NCBI GenBank assembly: GCA_021018815.1
Contig: JAITYX010000011.1
Coordinates: forward strand, 4,044,501 to 4,108,500
Source: Talinum fruticosum
Taxonomy: Eukaryota > Streptophyta > Magnoliopsida > Caryophyllales > Talinaceae
Length of the DNA stretch: 64,000 bases
Direction: 5' to 3'
The notes under the pieces are model-generated. The model saw only the letters and a program-made list of their open reading frames with translations, was not told the origin of the DNA and did no database searches. This document shows positions 26,754 to 38,893 of the stretch, one piece after another. Each line of letters begins with the position of its first letter. The stretch's first letter is position 1. Position numbers and translations under genes: made by a program.

Positions 26754-27510
26754 CGAGTTTATATCGTCCATATTTATGTTGCGTATTCTGATAAATACAA
26801 TGGTTACTCATCTAAAATATTCATCCAACTTCAATTTTTGGTTGGTATGCTAAACTCAGAAGATATGCTCAATAGTGTATGTTGTTAAATATTTTATTAG
26901 AAATAAAATAGAATAAATCTGAAGACCAAGTTGAGTGTTGGCTATCTCATACTTTCACCTTTTCCCTCATAATTTAAATTTTGGTGTGGACTATTGTTTT
27001 CCAAATTGTGCAAAACAATTTAGGTGGAGTGTAGACCTCAATTTGGAATTCTTGTCTTCCTTAGGATTTTAAGCCTAGTTGGCATTCCGTCTGAAATAGA
27101 GACCTAGTTTGGTGACTCGTATTTAACCTTATAACAAAAGGGAACAAAATGCATCCGAAAAAATATGCATTAAGGATAGTGTTCTCGTAATATTTTTTTT
27201 ATACTGTTAGGTGTCTTGTATATAGAGTTCATAGAATTAAATAATTATAGAAGGATGAAAACAACACTAGTTAACTTGTGAAGCATCGCAAGTAAGCTCG
27301 ATAAGAATTTTAAAAATTAGGCTTGACCTCGCCGTCTAATAGAACTTGGTAAGCTCACGAGGGTTATGAACTGAAAAAATTAAATATGTTGGGTGGGTTG
27401 TTTGATTTAATGATGATGCGCCATTATTTAAGCCCTTGGTTTGAAAATAAATGGTCCATATTAAAGTTCCTACTCCTCTCCCAAACCCTTAGTTTTCACT
27501 TGATATCATC

Positions 27511-27597
<87 letters not shown>

Positions 27598-29605
27598 GGC
27601 TATCTTTAATGTTCTAAAAATTTAAATTCAATATCGATTGTACATTTTAATCATGTATATTAAGAAAGTGAAAAAATAAGATCGAATTAAAAGTGTATAA
27701 AGGCTTGTGAGCTTACATGAGCTAGCATTGTGCCTAAAGTTTCAGGCTTTGTAAGTTTTCGCTCTTAAAAATATCCTTTTAATAAAGAAAATAACTGCAG
27801 TCGAGATTAAAGGAAGCAAGAAGACTGTCGAAGTATCAAGATTAAAGGAAACAATAGGATATTGGAAGTATCAAATGACAAAATTTAAGACTATTGTGAA
27901 TCTCATTGAGTATATACATGCATGTGTATTGTTAATCTTTAGTAACATTTATACTTGTTTACCATGGATATTATCATGCGATATTTTATTTTAAGATAAA
28001 TAAAAATATTTTTATTTCAGAGATGATAAAAAATTTCAAGCAATCTGACCATCCCTCTCACAACTATTCCAAACTTGGTGGCCTCTAGCTACAATTTCTG
28101 GTACTTCTTCGATAAAATTACGGAATGTTACAAATGTTAAGAGCTCATGGCACACTTTTCCCATTTTTACTAACTCACTGCAACACTCTTTTCTTACAGT
28201 TTTATGGCCAACAAATATGTAATTAAATATTTCATCACGACAAATTTGTGTCAATTGATCTCCACATGGCCTTAAGTCAAATTGAGGACTTGGCGCAACC
28301 GCACAAGGATTACCTGAATACGCCTTAGCAACTCCACTTGTGACCAACAACATAAAGAATATAAAAGAAAAATTTACAATGCAGGCAACGACCTTAGCAT
28401 TCATAATGTTGGATGGAAATAATTTTTTCTCTTTGTAATTTTTATTTTTTAAAAACCACCTAATATGTACTCAATCAATGAGAATGAGTAGGATAAAATA
28501 AGTAGGGATGACACAAGGTAAATGATGTTATCTATTGTATTTATAAGTGGGAGAAAATTTTAGTTGAACAATAACTTATGTATCTTAAAGAAACTCTCTC
28601 ATAAGCGTTACCTTTGAAAATAAAGCGTATGAGACTTAACGTACTATCTTAATAACTGAACTTTGGCATTTGTATGTTAAAGTAAATAAAAAAGGAAAAA
28701 TTATATTTCTTAGTTAAATTGCATTTCTTTCTATTCATTAATTGCTTATTTTGGAGCTTCAAAATAACTTAATTTTGAAATGTCCACTCATATTAAATAA
28801 AATCATATTGATAACTTATTTTGCTGTAGCGATAATTTTGAAGTGTTTTTATAATGACTTGAGCCGGTTATTAGGTAGCCTACTAACCACCGACTCGAAT
28901 TTTTCGAACAAAAAAATTACCATTTAACAATCCAATGTCAAACAATAGTGGCTATACTTGAATGAGTTAAGTCGAATGACCTATAACAACACTTGAATCA
29001 ACTCTTAAAATAGTTGACATGAAACCGGTAACGGTCCAACAAAACAAAACATGACCCTAACATTTTCTCCTTAAGTTATTTCTCTTTACAAACCAAGTTT
29101 GTTGAAATAAAAAATAACCAACTTGAAAGTAACCCGAACATAAAATGATTTGAACCTCAACCGCAATCGAAACCAATGTCAATCTAACTCGACTCAAACA
29201 TAACTCAACATAAAATGAACCTGACTCGAAACTAAACAAACTAGCCCACTTGTTACGTCTAATAACACTGCATGTGTACATTATTATTTTTTTATTCGAT
29301 CTAATTGGTAATATTGTATCATCAAAAAAAGACAATAAAAATTAAGCTAAATTATCAAATATAAATGGATCACTTCCTCTCAACTAAAAAATATGAGTTT
29401 ATTCATTTGATAATTGTAAATTTTGTTAAGAATAAATTTTATAATATTTGTCTACGTCATTAATCTTTTGGTAAAATTGTAAAAGAAAATATTTTAATAG
29501 ATAAATTACACAGTTCCATTGTAATATTATGAATAAATATCTATTTAAATATGTGGACAAACTAAATGTTGAAGAGAAGTAAGATTTTCATATTCTTTTA
29601 TGAAA
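26754..29605. repeat. array unit 7, ending at the copy B insertion
   Basis: This 2852-bp unit has the longest (TA)n tract in the array (27513-27593, about 81 bp). It belongs to the unit 5/7/9 subtype. It runs directly into the left target duplication of copy B. Confidence 0.95.
28036..28404 (-). CDS. secreted ECA1 / prolamin-like protein, array copy 7
   Basis: The protein is identical to copy 1. Ala35 is GCG, a synonymous difference shared with copies 8 and 9. The TATA box is at 28537-28547. The 3' LTR of copy B begins about 1.2 kb upstream and reads in the same direction, so this copy has a retrotransposon LTR as its distal upstream neighbour. Confidence 0.9.
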   Translation of the reverse strand: MNAKVVACIVNFSFIFFMLLVTSGVAKAYSGNPCAVAPSPQFDLRPCGDQLTQICRDEIFNYIFVGHKTVRKECCSELVKMGKVCHELLTFVTFRNFIEEVPEIVARGHQVWNSCERDGQIA

Positions 29606-29607
29606 CA
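29603..29607. other. left target-site duplication of copy B (AAACA)
   Basis: AAACA precedes the element end at 29608, and AAACG follows it at 40452-40456. The uninterrupted site in other units is GAAACGAGTT. The single G-to-A difference at the last base is consistent with CpG decay. Confidence 0.75.
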
Positions 29608-31164
29608 TGAAGGTTTGCTCGGGGAGAGTCCGAGTTACCCTAGAGGGGGTGAATAGGGTGAAGGATAATTCTTTGCGAACACACACACTTTTGACAGAAA
29701 AGAGACAAAGACAGTTTCGAGTCTAAGCACGGAGTAAAAAAATATTTGACTCGGAATGCAATGAATCAAAGTAAACAAGTACAGCAGAGTCGTTCGAGTC
29801 TAGAGTGAACTCAAAAAGAGAACACAGAGATTTTACGTGGAAACCCTCCCGGGGCAGAAAACCATGGCCCGTGTCAATCCGGACACGAAGTCAAATCCAC
29901 TATTTTGAGTCCACAAAATACCGTGAACTGACCGAACCCGAGCTGCTCCTTTGGACAACTCTATACAAGTTTTCCTAGACTCGAAGTTACCTTATCCGAT
30001 CTAGTACTTCCTAGCTGAGATAACCCTTACAGCTAGGGACAACTAAGCTGAGTTAACCTTTACAGCTTAGTCAAGGGACCTTACAAAGAATGTAAGAAGA
30101 GTTTGTAACTAAGTACAAGACCTTACAACTCGAAAGTAATGAATTACAGAGTGGGAGTTGTAAGTTGAAGATTGAGAGTAAATACAATAACTTTGATCAA
30201 GTAAGTGTATAGACAATATGTTCGGCAACCTTCAAGTCTTGTGAAGTGGCTTCTATTTATAGATAACCAAACAGAGTAGCCATTTTCTTCATCTGCTGAC
30301 CGAGAGTCCTCTGTGACCGTTGTGAAAGGCTTTTCGAGTCACTCGGAAAGTATCCGTTGAAATGGACGTTGGACAACGGTTTAATCCTCTTGGAAGTCCC
30401 AAAACCATCGGTTGTGTCTTGATAAATATGGTGGAAACCACCGTTATGCTCGGCGTTCCAGTTTTCCGGATATGGAAGCAGACGGCTTCGACACAATCTT
30501 CCGAGACTAAAGCGAGGGAAGGTGAAAAGCCATATCTCGCTGGTGATTTGACGTTCTAAAGCCGGCTACTTTTGTAGATATCCTCGAATGAATAACCTAC
30601 AAAAGTAAAACACCTTCGGTTCTCAAAGTATAAAATACTTTGGTCCAAGGTTAGACACGAGATAATAAAATAATTATGAAAAAAAATTACGCAATTGATT
30701 ATCCGAGTCGGAAAAGAAATGGAATTTTACGAGTCTAATATCCATGATACTCATAATTCCATATGACTTAGTCTTAAGTAAAGAGTCAAGTTCTATAGCG
30801 AATATCGAGTGGGAAAAACTTGATATAGACTAAGCATGAAATGACCTACGAATGCCGACTATGCAAACAGTAGATTAGATAACCACAAGTCGGATTCCGA
30901 GTGAGAGTCGGCGGAATACCGATACACTCAAAATGCGAATAGTCCGAGTGAGAGTGGACTCGGAATAAAGAACCAATTTTCCGAGTCGCTAATCGAAAAG
31001 CAATAATTGAAGGCCGAAACACTTAGAGAAAATACTATTTTACTCAAGTAAGTTTCTAATTCACGAGAGAATGCCTTGGAATCAAAACTCTATATGAATG
31101 ACATCGTTATACCCGACTCCTTTTGCATGACTTAGAAAGATATAGAGCGGTGTCCGAGTCTTCA
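29608..31164 (-). repeat. 3' LTR of copy B
   Basis: This 1557-bp LTR differs from its partner at 38894-40451 by a few percent by eye, much of it at CTG/CAG/CCG sites. A minus-strand TATA box lies at 30253-30262. From here transcription would read left toward array gene 7. Confidence 0.93.
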
Positions 31165-31178
31165 ATCTCCCCTTTTGA
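31165..31178 (-). promoter_or_regulatory. polypurine tract of copy B
   Basis: On the minus strand, AAAAGGGGAGAT immediately precedes the 3' LTR start TGAAGACTC. This is the standard plus-strand primer site of plant copia elements. The equivalent is deleted in copy A. Confidence 0.8.
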
Positions 31179-31585
31179 TGAAAGGCATTCCATACTTAAA
31201 CAGAAACTTTGTTAGAGGAAAATAGATTGATTCCGAGTAGTTCGCTTATGAAAAAGGCATAATGAGTAAATCGGAGCAAGTATATAATGTATCGAGCAAA
31301 ATGTAATACAATATGCTGTAACAATAACTCGAAAAAAATAAAGAACTCAGAAATTAGTAATGAAATGCATCACTTCATTAAAAAGAAATTGAAAGGGAAT
31401 AAACTCCCCTAAATAAGACAACCAGTTTCGACTACATTTCTCCCCTTGCCTTTCAGCAAAAACAAGAAACAAAAAGAAGGGAGAAAAGTACAAGTACTAC
31501 ATATAAGTTGTCCGGACAAAAAGAAAATTTTAAACAAGAAAAGCTGGAGACACCGAGGAATTGTGACTCGAGTGCATGGCTCCAA

Positions 31586-33203
31586 CTAGGAAGGAGGGAT
31601 TTCGAGTGGAGACGGAGGTGGAGGTGCGCCGGCGCTGATATGATCTTGACAATGTGCTAGAGCGCGGCGAAGGGAGAACCGGAATAGTTCTCGGGGCTCG
31701 GCTCCGAGTGGCCGACCCGGAGAGAGTGGATCGAGGGGTTCTTCCCTTGGGACCTCGGGAGCTGGAGGGGCTGCTCCGGCCGACTCGCTGGAGGAGCGAG
31801 ATCTTCTAACCCACTCGGACTCGCTGTCCGAGCTGAGTACAGACAATTTGAGCTTGGGGAGCAGGCCGACCCTCAGCAGTTGCCACGGCCTCTTCTTCCC
31901 TTTGCCCGGAAGGGCTCGCCTCAGCCGCAGGTTCCGCAGCATCCTCCGCTACATCTGCAGCTTCTTCTTCTTCTTCCTCGAGCTTCCTCGCTGTCCAAGG
32001 AGGTCGGGCCCGGGCTCGAAGACGCCTCGGAGGTGTCCGAGTTATCCGGGTCCTGAGCCGCCTTGGACCGTCTTTCCTCGAGGAGCTCAGCCAGCTCCTT
32101 CTGTTCCTTAACCAGCTCTCTCATCTCAAGAACGAGAGACTGCTGCTCTCGGATTTGGGACTCGACCGGTCTTTTGGTTGATGGTCAGACCTCGAAGAAC
32201 AGACTTGAAAGCCCTGGCCATGTCTCCGAGTTCGGAAGACACAGAGCCGATCTTGTCCATGAAAACGAGGGACAAGAAGGCAGAGAGAGTTTTGGAAGCA
32301 CTCGGAGATGGAGGCACCACCAGGTGAAGAGGGAAGAGGAAGAGGGGTTGATTTACGAGTCCGAGGTGGAGAAGGAGGCCTCGGCTCCGAGTTGTGAACC
32401 CGGACACCGGGGTTAGTTTCCTGGTATCCGTACCCTGAAGTTCCTTCTTGCCGACCACAATGGCCGCCTCGGACACCGCGTTAGGGTCGAGAGGGAAGAG
32501 GAACTTGGAATTGTTTGAAGACAAGGGTGAGAAGAGCACCGAAAGGAAGGGAGGTGTTCTTCTTGGTTTGGAGTTGAGCTGGCACAGCGGCCATCCGCTT
32601 CAATGATGGAGGGGAAGAGGTCAACTTCGTATCCCTCCGGGATATCAAAGAGGGCTTTGAGGTGCTTGGAGTTGGGGTTCTCCTTACTTGGTATGCTTGT
32701 GAGAAGAAGGTTCTCATCGGCGAGAAACACTGAAGCCTGGCTTCGACTTCAACCGAGTCACGAAAAGTTCTTTACTGGACCCGGGGAATTCTTTAGCATA
32801 CTTTTCAAAGAAGTCGTCGGCGACTTCAGTGAAAGGGATAGGGTTACTTGTTCAAGAAGAGAGAAGAAACTTTGAACAGTCGGTGAAGGAGGGTGGTGTT
32901 GATACGAACAGTAATGTTACGAACCCGAGAGGTTAGAACATTTTCGGAGTGGGTGAGATGAGTGTAGAACTCGAAACGAGTTCGGGATAGATGAACTCGC
33001 TGAAACACAAGAAAGGGTAGACTCCGGTGGTTTGGATGTTGGACAACCAGGAGAATTTGGTTGTTGGGAAGAACTTGTCGTCCAGCGCAAGGTCTTTGGG
33101 TGACAATGGGTTTCGAAGGGGTTGAGCTTTACGGCTTATTGGTGCGAGGCTTTTTAGAGGATGAAGAAACCCGAAAGTCGGGATGGTTTCCTCTTTTAGG
33201 CAT
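31586..33203 (-). pseudogene. third ORF (env-like position) of copy B, frameshifted
   Basis: A start Met lies at 33201-33203 and the C-terminal stop at 31586-31588. The segments visible in order are a basic Ser/Lys-rich N-terminus, a central region with an FLADEN segment near 32730, a Glu/Lys-rich coiled-coil-like stretch (about 32040-32124), and a Pro/Glu/Arg-rich C-terminus (about 31590-31850). It occupies the position of the env-like gene known in several Sireviruses. I see no clear transmembrane or fusion features and do not assign envelope function. The reading frame shifts several times. Confidence 0.55.
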
Positions 33204-34079
33204 GGTGAGAGATGAAAAGATGAAACTTTTCGAAAGAGAGAGAGAAGGAGGTGTAGAAGAGAAGATAATGAAAATGGTAGAAGAAAAGAGATGAGAGCGA
33301 TCGAAACTTACGAGAGAGTGAGAGAGAGCTTCTTCGACGTCTGCGGACGATCGGGGAACACTTGTTCACGTAGAGAGCTTCCGCGAGAAGATTTTCGTTT
33401 GAGAGGGAAGGAGTTTTAGAATATCGAGATGAAGATGGATAGTCGTTATTTAGAGAGAATACGCGCGCCCGTTCACTATCCGTTAAGTAACTCCGTTCGA
33501 CTCAGCCTGTCCATCGGTCATTAATGCCCGGTGTGACGGTTCTTCTTCAACGGTTGAGATATCGGCGGTTTGAAATCTGCGGTTATGATCCGATCGCAGC
33601 GCTCGAGAAAGAGAGAGAAAAAGATTTTGAAATTATAATCCGAAACTCTCCATTGTTCTAGAGATAGCTTCAGAAAATTTGATGTCCAAATTTCTCTTAC
33701 GTCCGAGTTTGACTCGAAAGAATTCCGAGTGACTCGAAACACGAAATAACTATAAGCCCAGTATCACGTGATCAAGCTGAACTAATGGTTATTAACAACG
33801 AAAGCACATAGCACGAAATATTCAAGAATCATAACACAAAACTAAGCATTTAACATACCAAGCTCATTCCGAATAAAGCGGAATTGATCTTCACCAAGAG
33901 GCTTAGTAAAGATATCAGCTAATTGAAGATTAGTAGGAATGAACTCAAGTGTAATATCACCCTTTTCCGAGTGATCGCGTAAGAAGTGATACCGACCTCA
34001 ATATGCTTTGTTTTTTAGTGTTGGACAGGATTCTTAGTGATACTGATTGCGCTTTGATTGTCACACTTGATTGGGACCG

Positions 34080-36990
34080 AGTTGAGAAATAGTCCAAGAT
34101 CCTTCAAGTGTTGTTTTATCCGAGAGAATCCGAGCACAACAAGCTTCAGCGGCAATGTATTCAGCTTCCGTAGTTGATGGAGCTACCGAGTTTTGCTTCT
34201 TTGAGTGCCGAGGATATTAGGGATTGACCCGAAATTGGCAAGCTCCGGATGTGCTCTTTCGATCAACTTTGTATCCTGCATAGTCCGAGTCCGAGTACCC
34301 GGTCGAATCGGTTACGAGTCTCCGGAGTACCACGAGTCCTAGATTCCGAGTGCCTGCAAGATATCTGAATACTCTCTTCACCGCAGTGAGATGTGATTCT
34401 TTTGGATTAGCTTGAAATCGTGCACATAAGCAAACACTGAACATTATATCCGGTCCGCTTGAAGTAAGATATAGCGGTGATCCAATCATACCTCGATAGA
34501 GTTTCGATCTACTTGCTTTACCTGTCTCATCCGAGTCAAGCTTTATACTGCTTGCTCATAGGGGTCGATGCGTGCTTTGCATCTTGAAGTTTATATTTCT
34601 TCAGCAGTTCCTTGGTGTATTTCGATTGATGAACAAAGATTCCATCTTTGTCTTGTTTGATTTGCAGCCCAAGGAAGAAATTGAGTTCTCCCATCATACT
34701 CATTTGGAATTCTTGACTCATCAACTCAGAAAATTCTCGGCATAGAAATTCATTAGTGGCACCGAAAATAATATCATCAACATATATTTGAACAATGAGA
34801 AAGTCTTTCCCTTTGGTCTTTATGAATAGAGTCTTGTCGATCCGACCTCTTTTGAAATCATTTTGAACTAGAAAGCTGCTCAGTCTTTCATACCAAGCTC
34901 TAGGGGCTTGCTTAAGACCATAGAGAGCCTTTTGAAGTTTGAAAACGTGATTTGGAAATTCCGAGTTTTCAAAACCAGGAGGTCTGCTCGACATAAACTT
35001 CTTCTTCAATAAAACCATTGAGAAAGGCACACTTAACATCCATTTGATATAATTTAATATGCATGCAGGATGCAAATGCCAACGAGTATTCTAATGGCTT
35101 CTATTCTAGCTACTTGGTGCAAAGGTTTCCCCACAATCAATTCCTTCTTCTTGATTGTAACCTTGAGCTACAAGTCTAACCTTGTTTCGACTACCACTCC
35201 ACCCTCATCCAGTTTGTTCTTGAAAACCCATTTGGTTCCTATAACTGGGTGGTCGGAAGGTCGGTTGGTCGAGTCCGAGACTTGGTTTCTTTCGAATTGA
35301 TTCAGCTCTTCTTGCATGGCCTCTACCCATTCGGGTTCATTAAGGGCTTCTAGTGCATTTTTGGGTTCAGTTAGTGAAATGAATGCGGTGAATGCACATA
35401 GATTATGAAGAGAAGAGCGAGTTCTTACCCCACTATTGATATCAAAAATGATGTTTTCTTGGGGATGACTGGGAGTAAATTTGAATGCTTTACCAGTTCT
35501 TCGATTCACCAAGTTTGTGGGCTGAATTGCTTGATTTTCAGCAGCTTGTTCCGAGTCATCCTCTTCATTGACTTGTTCGTTCCGAGTGAACTCTTGAGCT
35601 ATTTCATTCCGAGCTTCCTCGTTACGAGTGATCTCCTTCGAGTCTTTGTAAGCTCATCTTCGTCATCATCCTTTCGAGCTTCGGTTCTGAGTATGAAGAT
35701 TCACTTGGTTTTTCCTGTTCAAGCTCATCAAACACTACGTGGATACTTTCTTCCACTTTGTTAGTTCGCTTGTTGAAGATATGGTAAGCTTTGCTATGAA
35801 AGGAGTAACCTAGAAAAATACCTTCGTCCGACCGAGCATCAAACTTGGTCGGATGATCCTTACCATTGTTGTGGACAAAGCACTTACATCCGAAAGATCC
35901 GAAATAGGAAATATTTGGCTTCCTCCTTTGTAGAGCTCATAAGGTGTTTTCTTCAGAATGGGTCCGATGAGGCATCGATTGAGAGTGTAGTTGGCTGTGT
36001 TTACTGCCTCTCGCCTGAAATAGTAAGGCAAGTTGTGTTCAATCATCATCGTCCTTGCTATCTCTTCAAGGGTTCTGTTCTTTCTCTCAACTACTCCATT
36101 CTGCTGAGGAGTTCTGGGTGCTGAGAAGTTGTGAGAAATTCCATTCTTGTCACAAAACTTCGAGAATTCCGAGTAATCAAACTCCCTTCCATGGTCAGTT
36201 CGAATCTTTTGAATCTGAGTCCGGGACTCCACTTGAATCTTTCTACGAGCTTGTTGAATTCCTTGAAGGCTTCATTCTTATGCTTGAGAAAACACACCCA
36301 GGTAAATCTTGAAAAATCATCAATGATAACAAGTATGTAAGATTTACCTCCGAGACTCTTTACGGGAATTTCGCCACATAGGTCCATATGCGGTAATTCA
36401 AGCACGTTGGATGTGGAAACTGTCTTCGAGAGATTTGAATGAAGCTCGACTTGTTTCCCTCTGGTGCATGCTTCACATACTTTATCCTTCTCAAACGCAC
36501 GGTTAGGTAATCCTCTAACCGAGATGATGAGATGCAAGCTTTTTGATAGTATGCATGCTAATATGACCTAATCTACGATGCCAAGTCCAAGAATCATCTT
36601 GAAGAGATGCTTTCAAACAGGATAAATTCTGACTTGGGTCGAAAGAGGGATGATGTAGGTATTACCTGATCTCTTACCTGAAAGTTTTACCTCTTTGGTG
36701 ATCTCATCCGTGATGTAGCACTTGGATTGAGTGAATTTTACCTCTTGACCTTTGTCACATAGCTGGGAGATGCTAAGTAGGTTGTACTTTAGTCCTTTGA
36801 CAAGGTAGACTGGGCTCACCAGATTGTTTTCATTACCAATCTTCCCAATGCCCACTATCTTGCCTTTCTTTGTCATCACCAAAGGTCACCTTTCCTCCTT
36901 TATATGGCTCCAGCTCGGAAAAGAGTCCTTGGTCACCTGACATATGTCGAGAACATCCGCTGTCCAGGTACCAGTGTCCTTTTGATCTTT
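34080..36990 (-). pseudogene. pol: pol (protease-integrase-RT-RNase H) of copy B, frameshifted
   Basis: The protease has a DSG-type active site near 36945-36965, and a segment with the LLSISQLCDKG signature follows (about 36740-36800). Next come the integrase zinc-binding region (WHRRLGH, CEAC; about 36460-36590) and the integrase core. The core has D in the MDLCGEIP segment, D in TDHGREFDYS (about 36160-36200) and E in the QQNGVVERKN segment (about 36070-36110), which together form a recognisable D,D,E set. RT carries IYVDDII near 34770-34790. RNase H carries SDSDYAG (about 34270-34290) and TTEAEYIAA (about 34155-34180). The integrase C-terminal part and RT frames are long (140 and 179 residues). 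Remaining breaks are mostly one-base indels. Confidence 0.9.
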
Positions 36991-37559
36991 TCGAGAGACC
37001 TGCAAAACAGAGAGAATCTAACCCTTCTCACTTCCTCTAATGAACCCAATAACATTCCTTACTTGTGGTCCTTTTACGAGGAAGAAGGTGCTTCGGAACC
37101 CAGATTTGAATGACTTTGGGTTTAGTCCGATTCCGAGTCTTTTTCTTCTCGAGAACCGAGTCCGTGTCTCTTTCCTTTTAAAAGACTTTCCTTTTGAAAC
37201 AGAGGAAAATGGTTTCTTTTTGTAAATAGGTGCTGGGTTTAGTCCTCCTTTCATTCTTGTGAATGGGACCATGCTCGACCTTCTTGAACTTAACGGTTCC
37301 GGAATCCTTTTTGAACAATTCCGAGTAAGAATTAGATTCTTCCTCCTTGTTGAAACCAAGACCTTCTTTTCTAAAAGAGACACATTGTGATCCTAAGAGC
37401 ATATCAAGGTTCTTCTGTCCTTGAGTAAACTTTAAAACCAGATCATGAGACTCAGTGAGCTTCGTTTCGAGTTGCTCATTTTCTTTTCGAGTAACTCGGA
37501 CTCGGTCTCATTAGTTTGAGCACTTGTCTTGAGTTCTTTGAGTGTGAGTCTCGGTTTTC

Positions 37560-38834
37560 CAATTCGTTTTTAAAGAAGTACTCTCGAAGTGATTGACTCA
37601 AGTTGTTCCTTGAAATGAGAAGAATCAGAATTGGACTTTTCTTCCAAAGTAAAGATATATTTAGCTAAATCAACTTTGGAGAATTTGAGGAAGTAGTTTA
37701 TTACCTCTTGAGGATCGGTTTCCTCATTATCCGAGTACGTAGTGCGAGTCCGACTCTTTTCGGCTTCCGAGTCGGTGATTGCCATCGGACACTTTGAGTC
37801 ATCCGAATCCTCGTCGTCTTCGGATGAATCCTCATCGCTCCATGTTGCCATCATGGCCTTTTTCTTCTTCCTATCCCGTCTTCGTTTTGGACAGTCCTTG
37901 ACTATGTGGTCTTTGCTGCCACATTCAAAACATCCGGAATTCTTAGACAAAGATAACTTTGAAGGAGAGGAAAACTTACCTTTTCTATCTCTCTTGTCTT
38001 TCTTGTAGAATTCTTCTTTTGGTCTTTTGTCCCATCTTTTGTGCTTCATCATTTTCTTGAAGCCTCTTGCAATGAGTGCCATGGGATCATCTTCGATTCG
38101 GAGGAGCTCGGAATTGCTTCTTTGGATTCCGAGGCTTTAAGCGCAATGTTCCTTTTGGAAGTACCCTCGGCATCTTCTTCTTCCAAGTGTATCTCATGAG
38201 TCGAAGCTTTCCGATGAGCTCGTCCGGCTTCAAGAGTGAGAGGTTCCGAGCCTCTTCTATGGCGAGTTACCTTAGGACCCCATCGTCTCTTGGGTAGGCT
38301 TCGAGAATTTTTCGACACATTTCTTCATGGGAGATTTTCTTTCCCGAGAGATTTGAGATTGTTGGTGATCTCGGTGAAGCGTATGAACATCCGAGTAATG
38401 TTCTCTTCTGGCTCCATTTTGAAAAGCTCATATTTGTGAAGATACTTGACTGATCTTTGCTTGTCTCACCTGACTTGTACCTTCGTAGGTGTTGACCAGA
38501 GTGTCCCACACCTCTTTAGCAGAGTCACAGGCGGAGACTCGATTATATTCTTCGAGCTTATGGCGCACATGAGGATGTTCATGGCTTTTAAGTTCTTTCG
38601 AACTTCTCCGCTTCGCTGGTGTGAACTCAGCCTTTGTCTTTGGAAGGATTCTGAATTCATCTGTCTTTGTTGGAATGTAGTTTCCTTGTTGTATGATTTC
38701 CCATACTTCTTCATCGTGATCCATGAGGAAACATTCCATAAGCTTCTTCCAGGTGACCGAAATTTGAACCTTTGAATTTTGGTGGCCTCGTTGGAAGATC
38801 TACCTTCGTCGAACTCTCCGGCGTTACGAGCCAT
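37560..38834 (-). pseudogene. gag: gag of copy B, frameshifted
   Basis: A Met at 38832-38834 lies 60 bp inside the 5' LTR. Frames then encode a copia UBN2-type Gag segment (AKEVWDTLVNTYEGTSQV, about 38470-38530) and a CX2CX4HX4C zinc knuckle (CFECGSKDHIVKDC, about 37893-37934). An acidic, Ser/Asp-rich stretch follows, typical of Sirevirus Gag. The frame changes at about 38740, 38430 and 38080. Gag would package element RNA. Confidence 0.82.
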
Positions 38835-38876
38835 CCGATCTTTAAACCTTTGGACTGTTAGATCCTTTCCGAAAGG

Positions 38877-38892
38877 CTAGGCTCGATACCAA
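38877..38892 (-). promoter_or_regulatory. primer binding site of copy B
   Basis: The minus strand reads TGGTATCGAGCC next to the 5' LTR. It carries the same CGAG-for-CAGAG difference from the initiator-tRNA-Met PBS as copy A. Confidence 0.75.
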
Positions 38893-38893
38893 T

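Noticed and set aside
9877..29607. CRISPR-like or satellite-only interpretation of the repeats
   Set aside because: Units are 2.8 kb, carry an intact gene with promoter, and have no short repeat/spacer structure.
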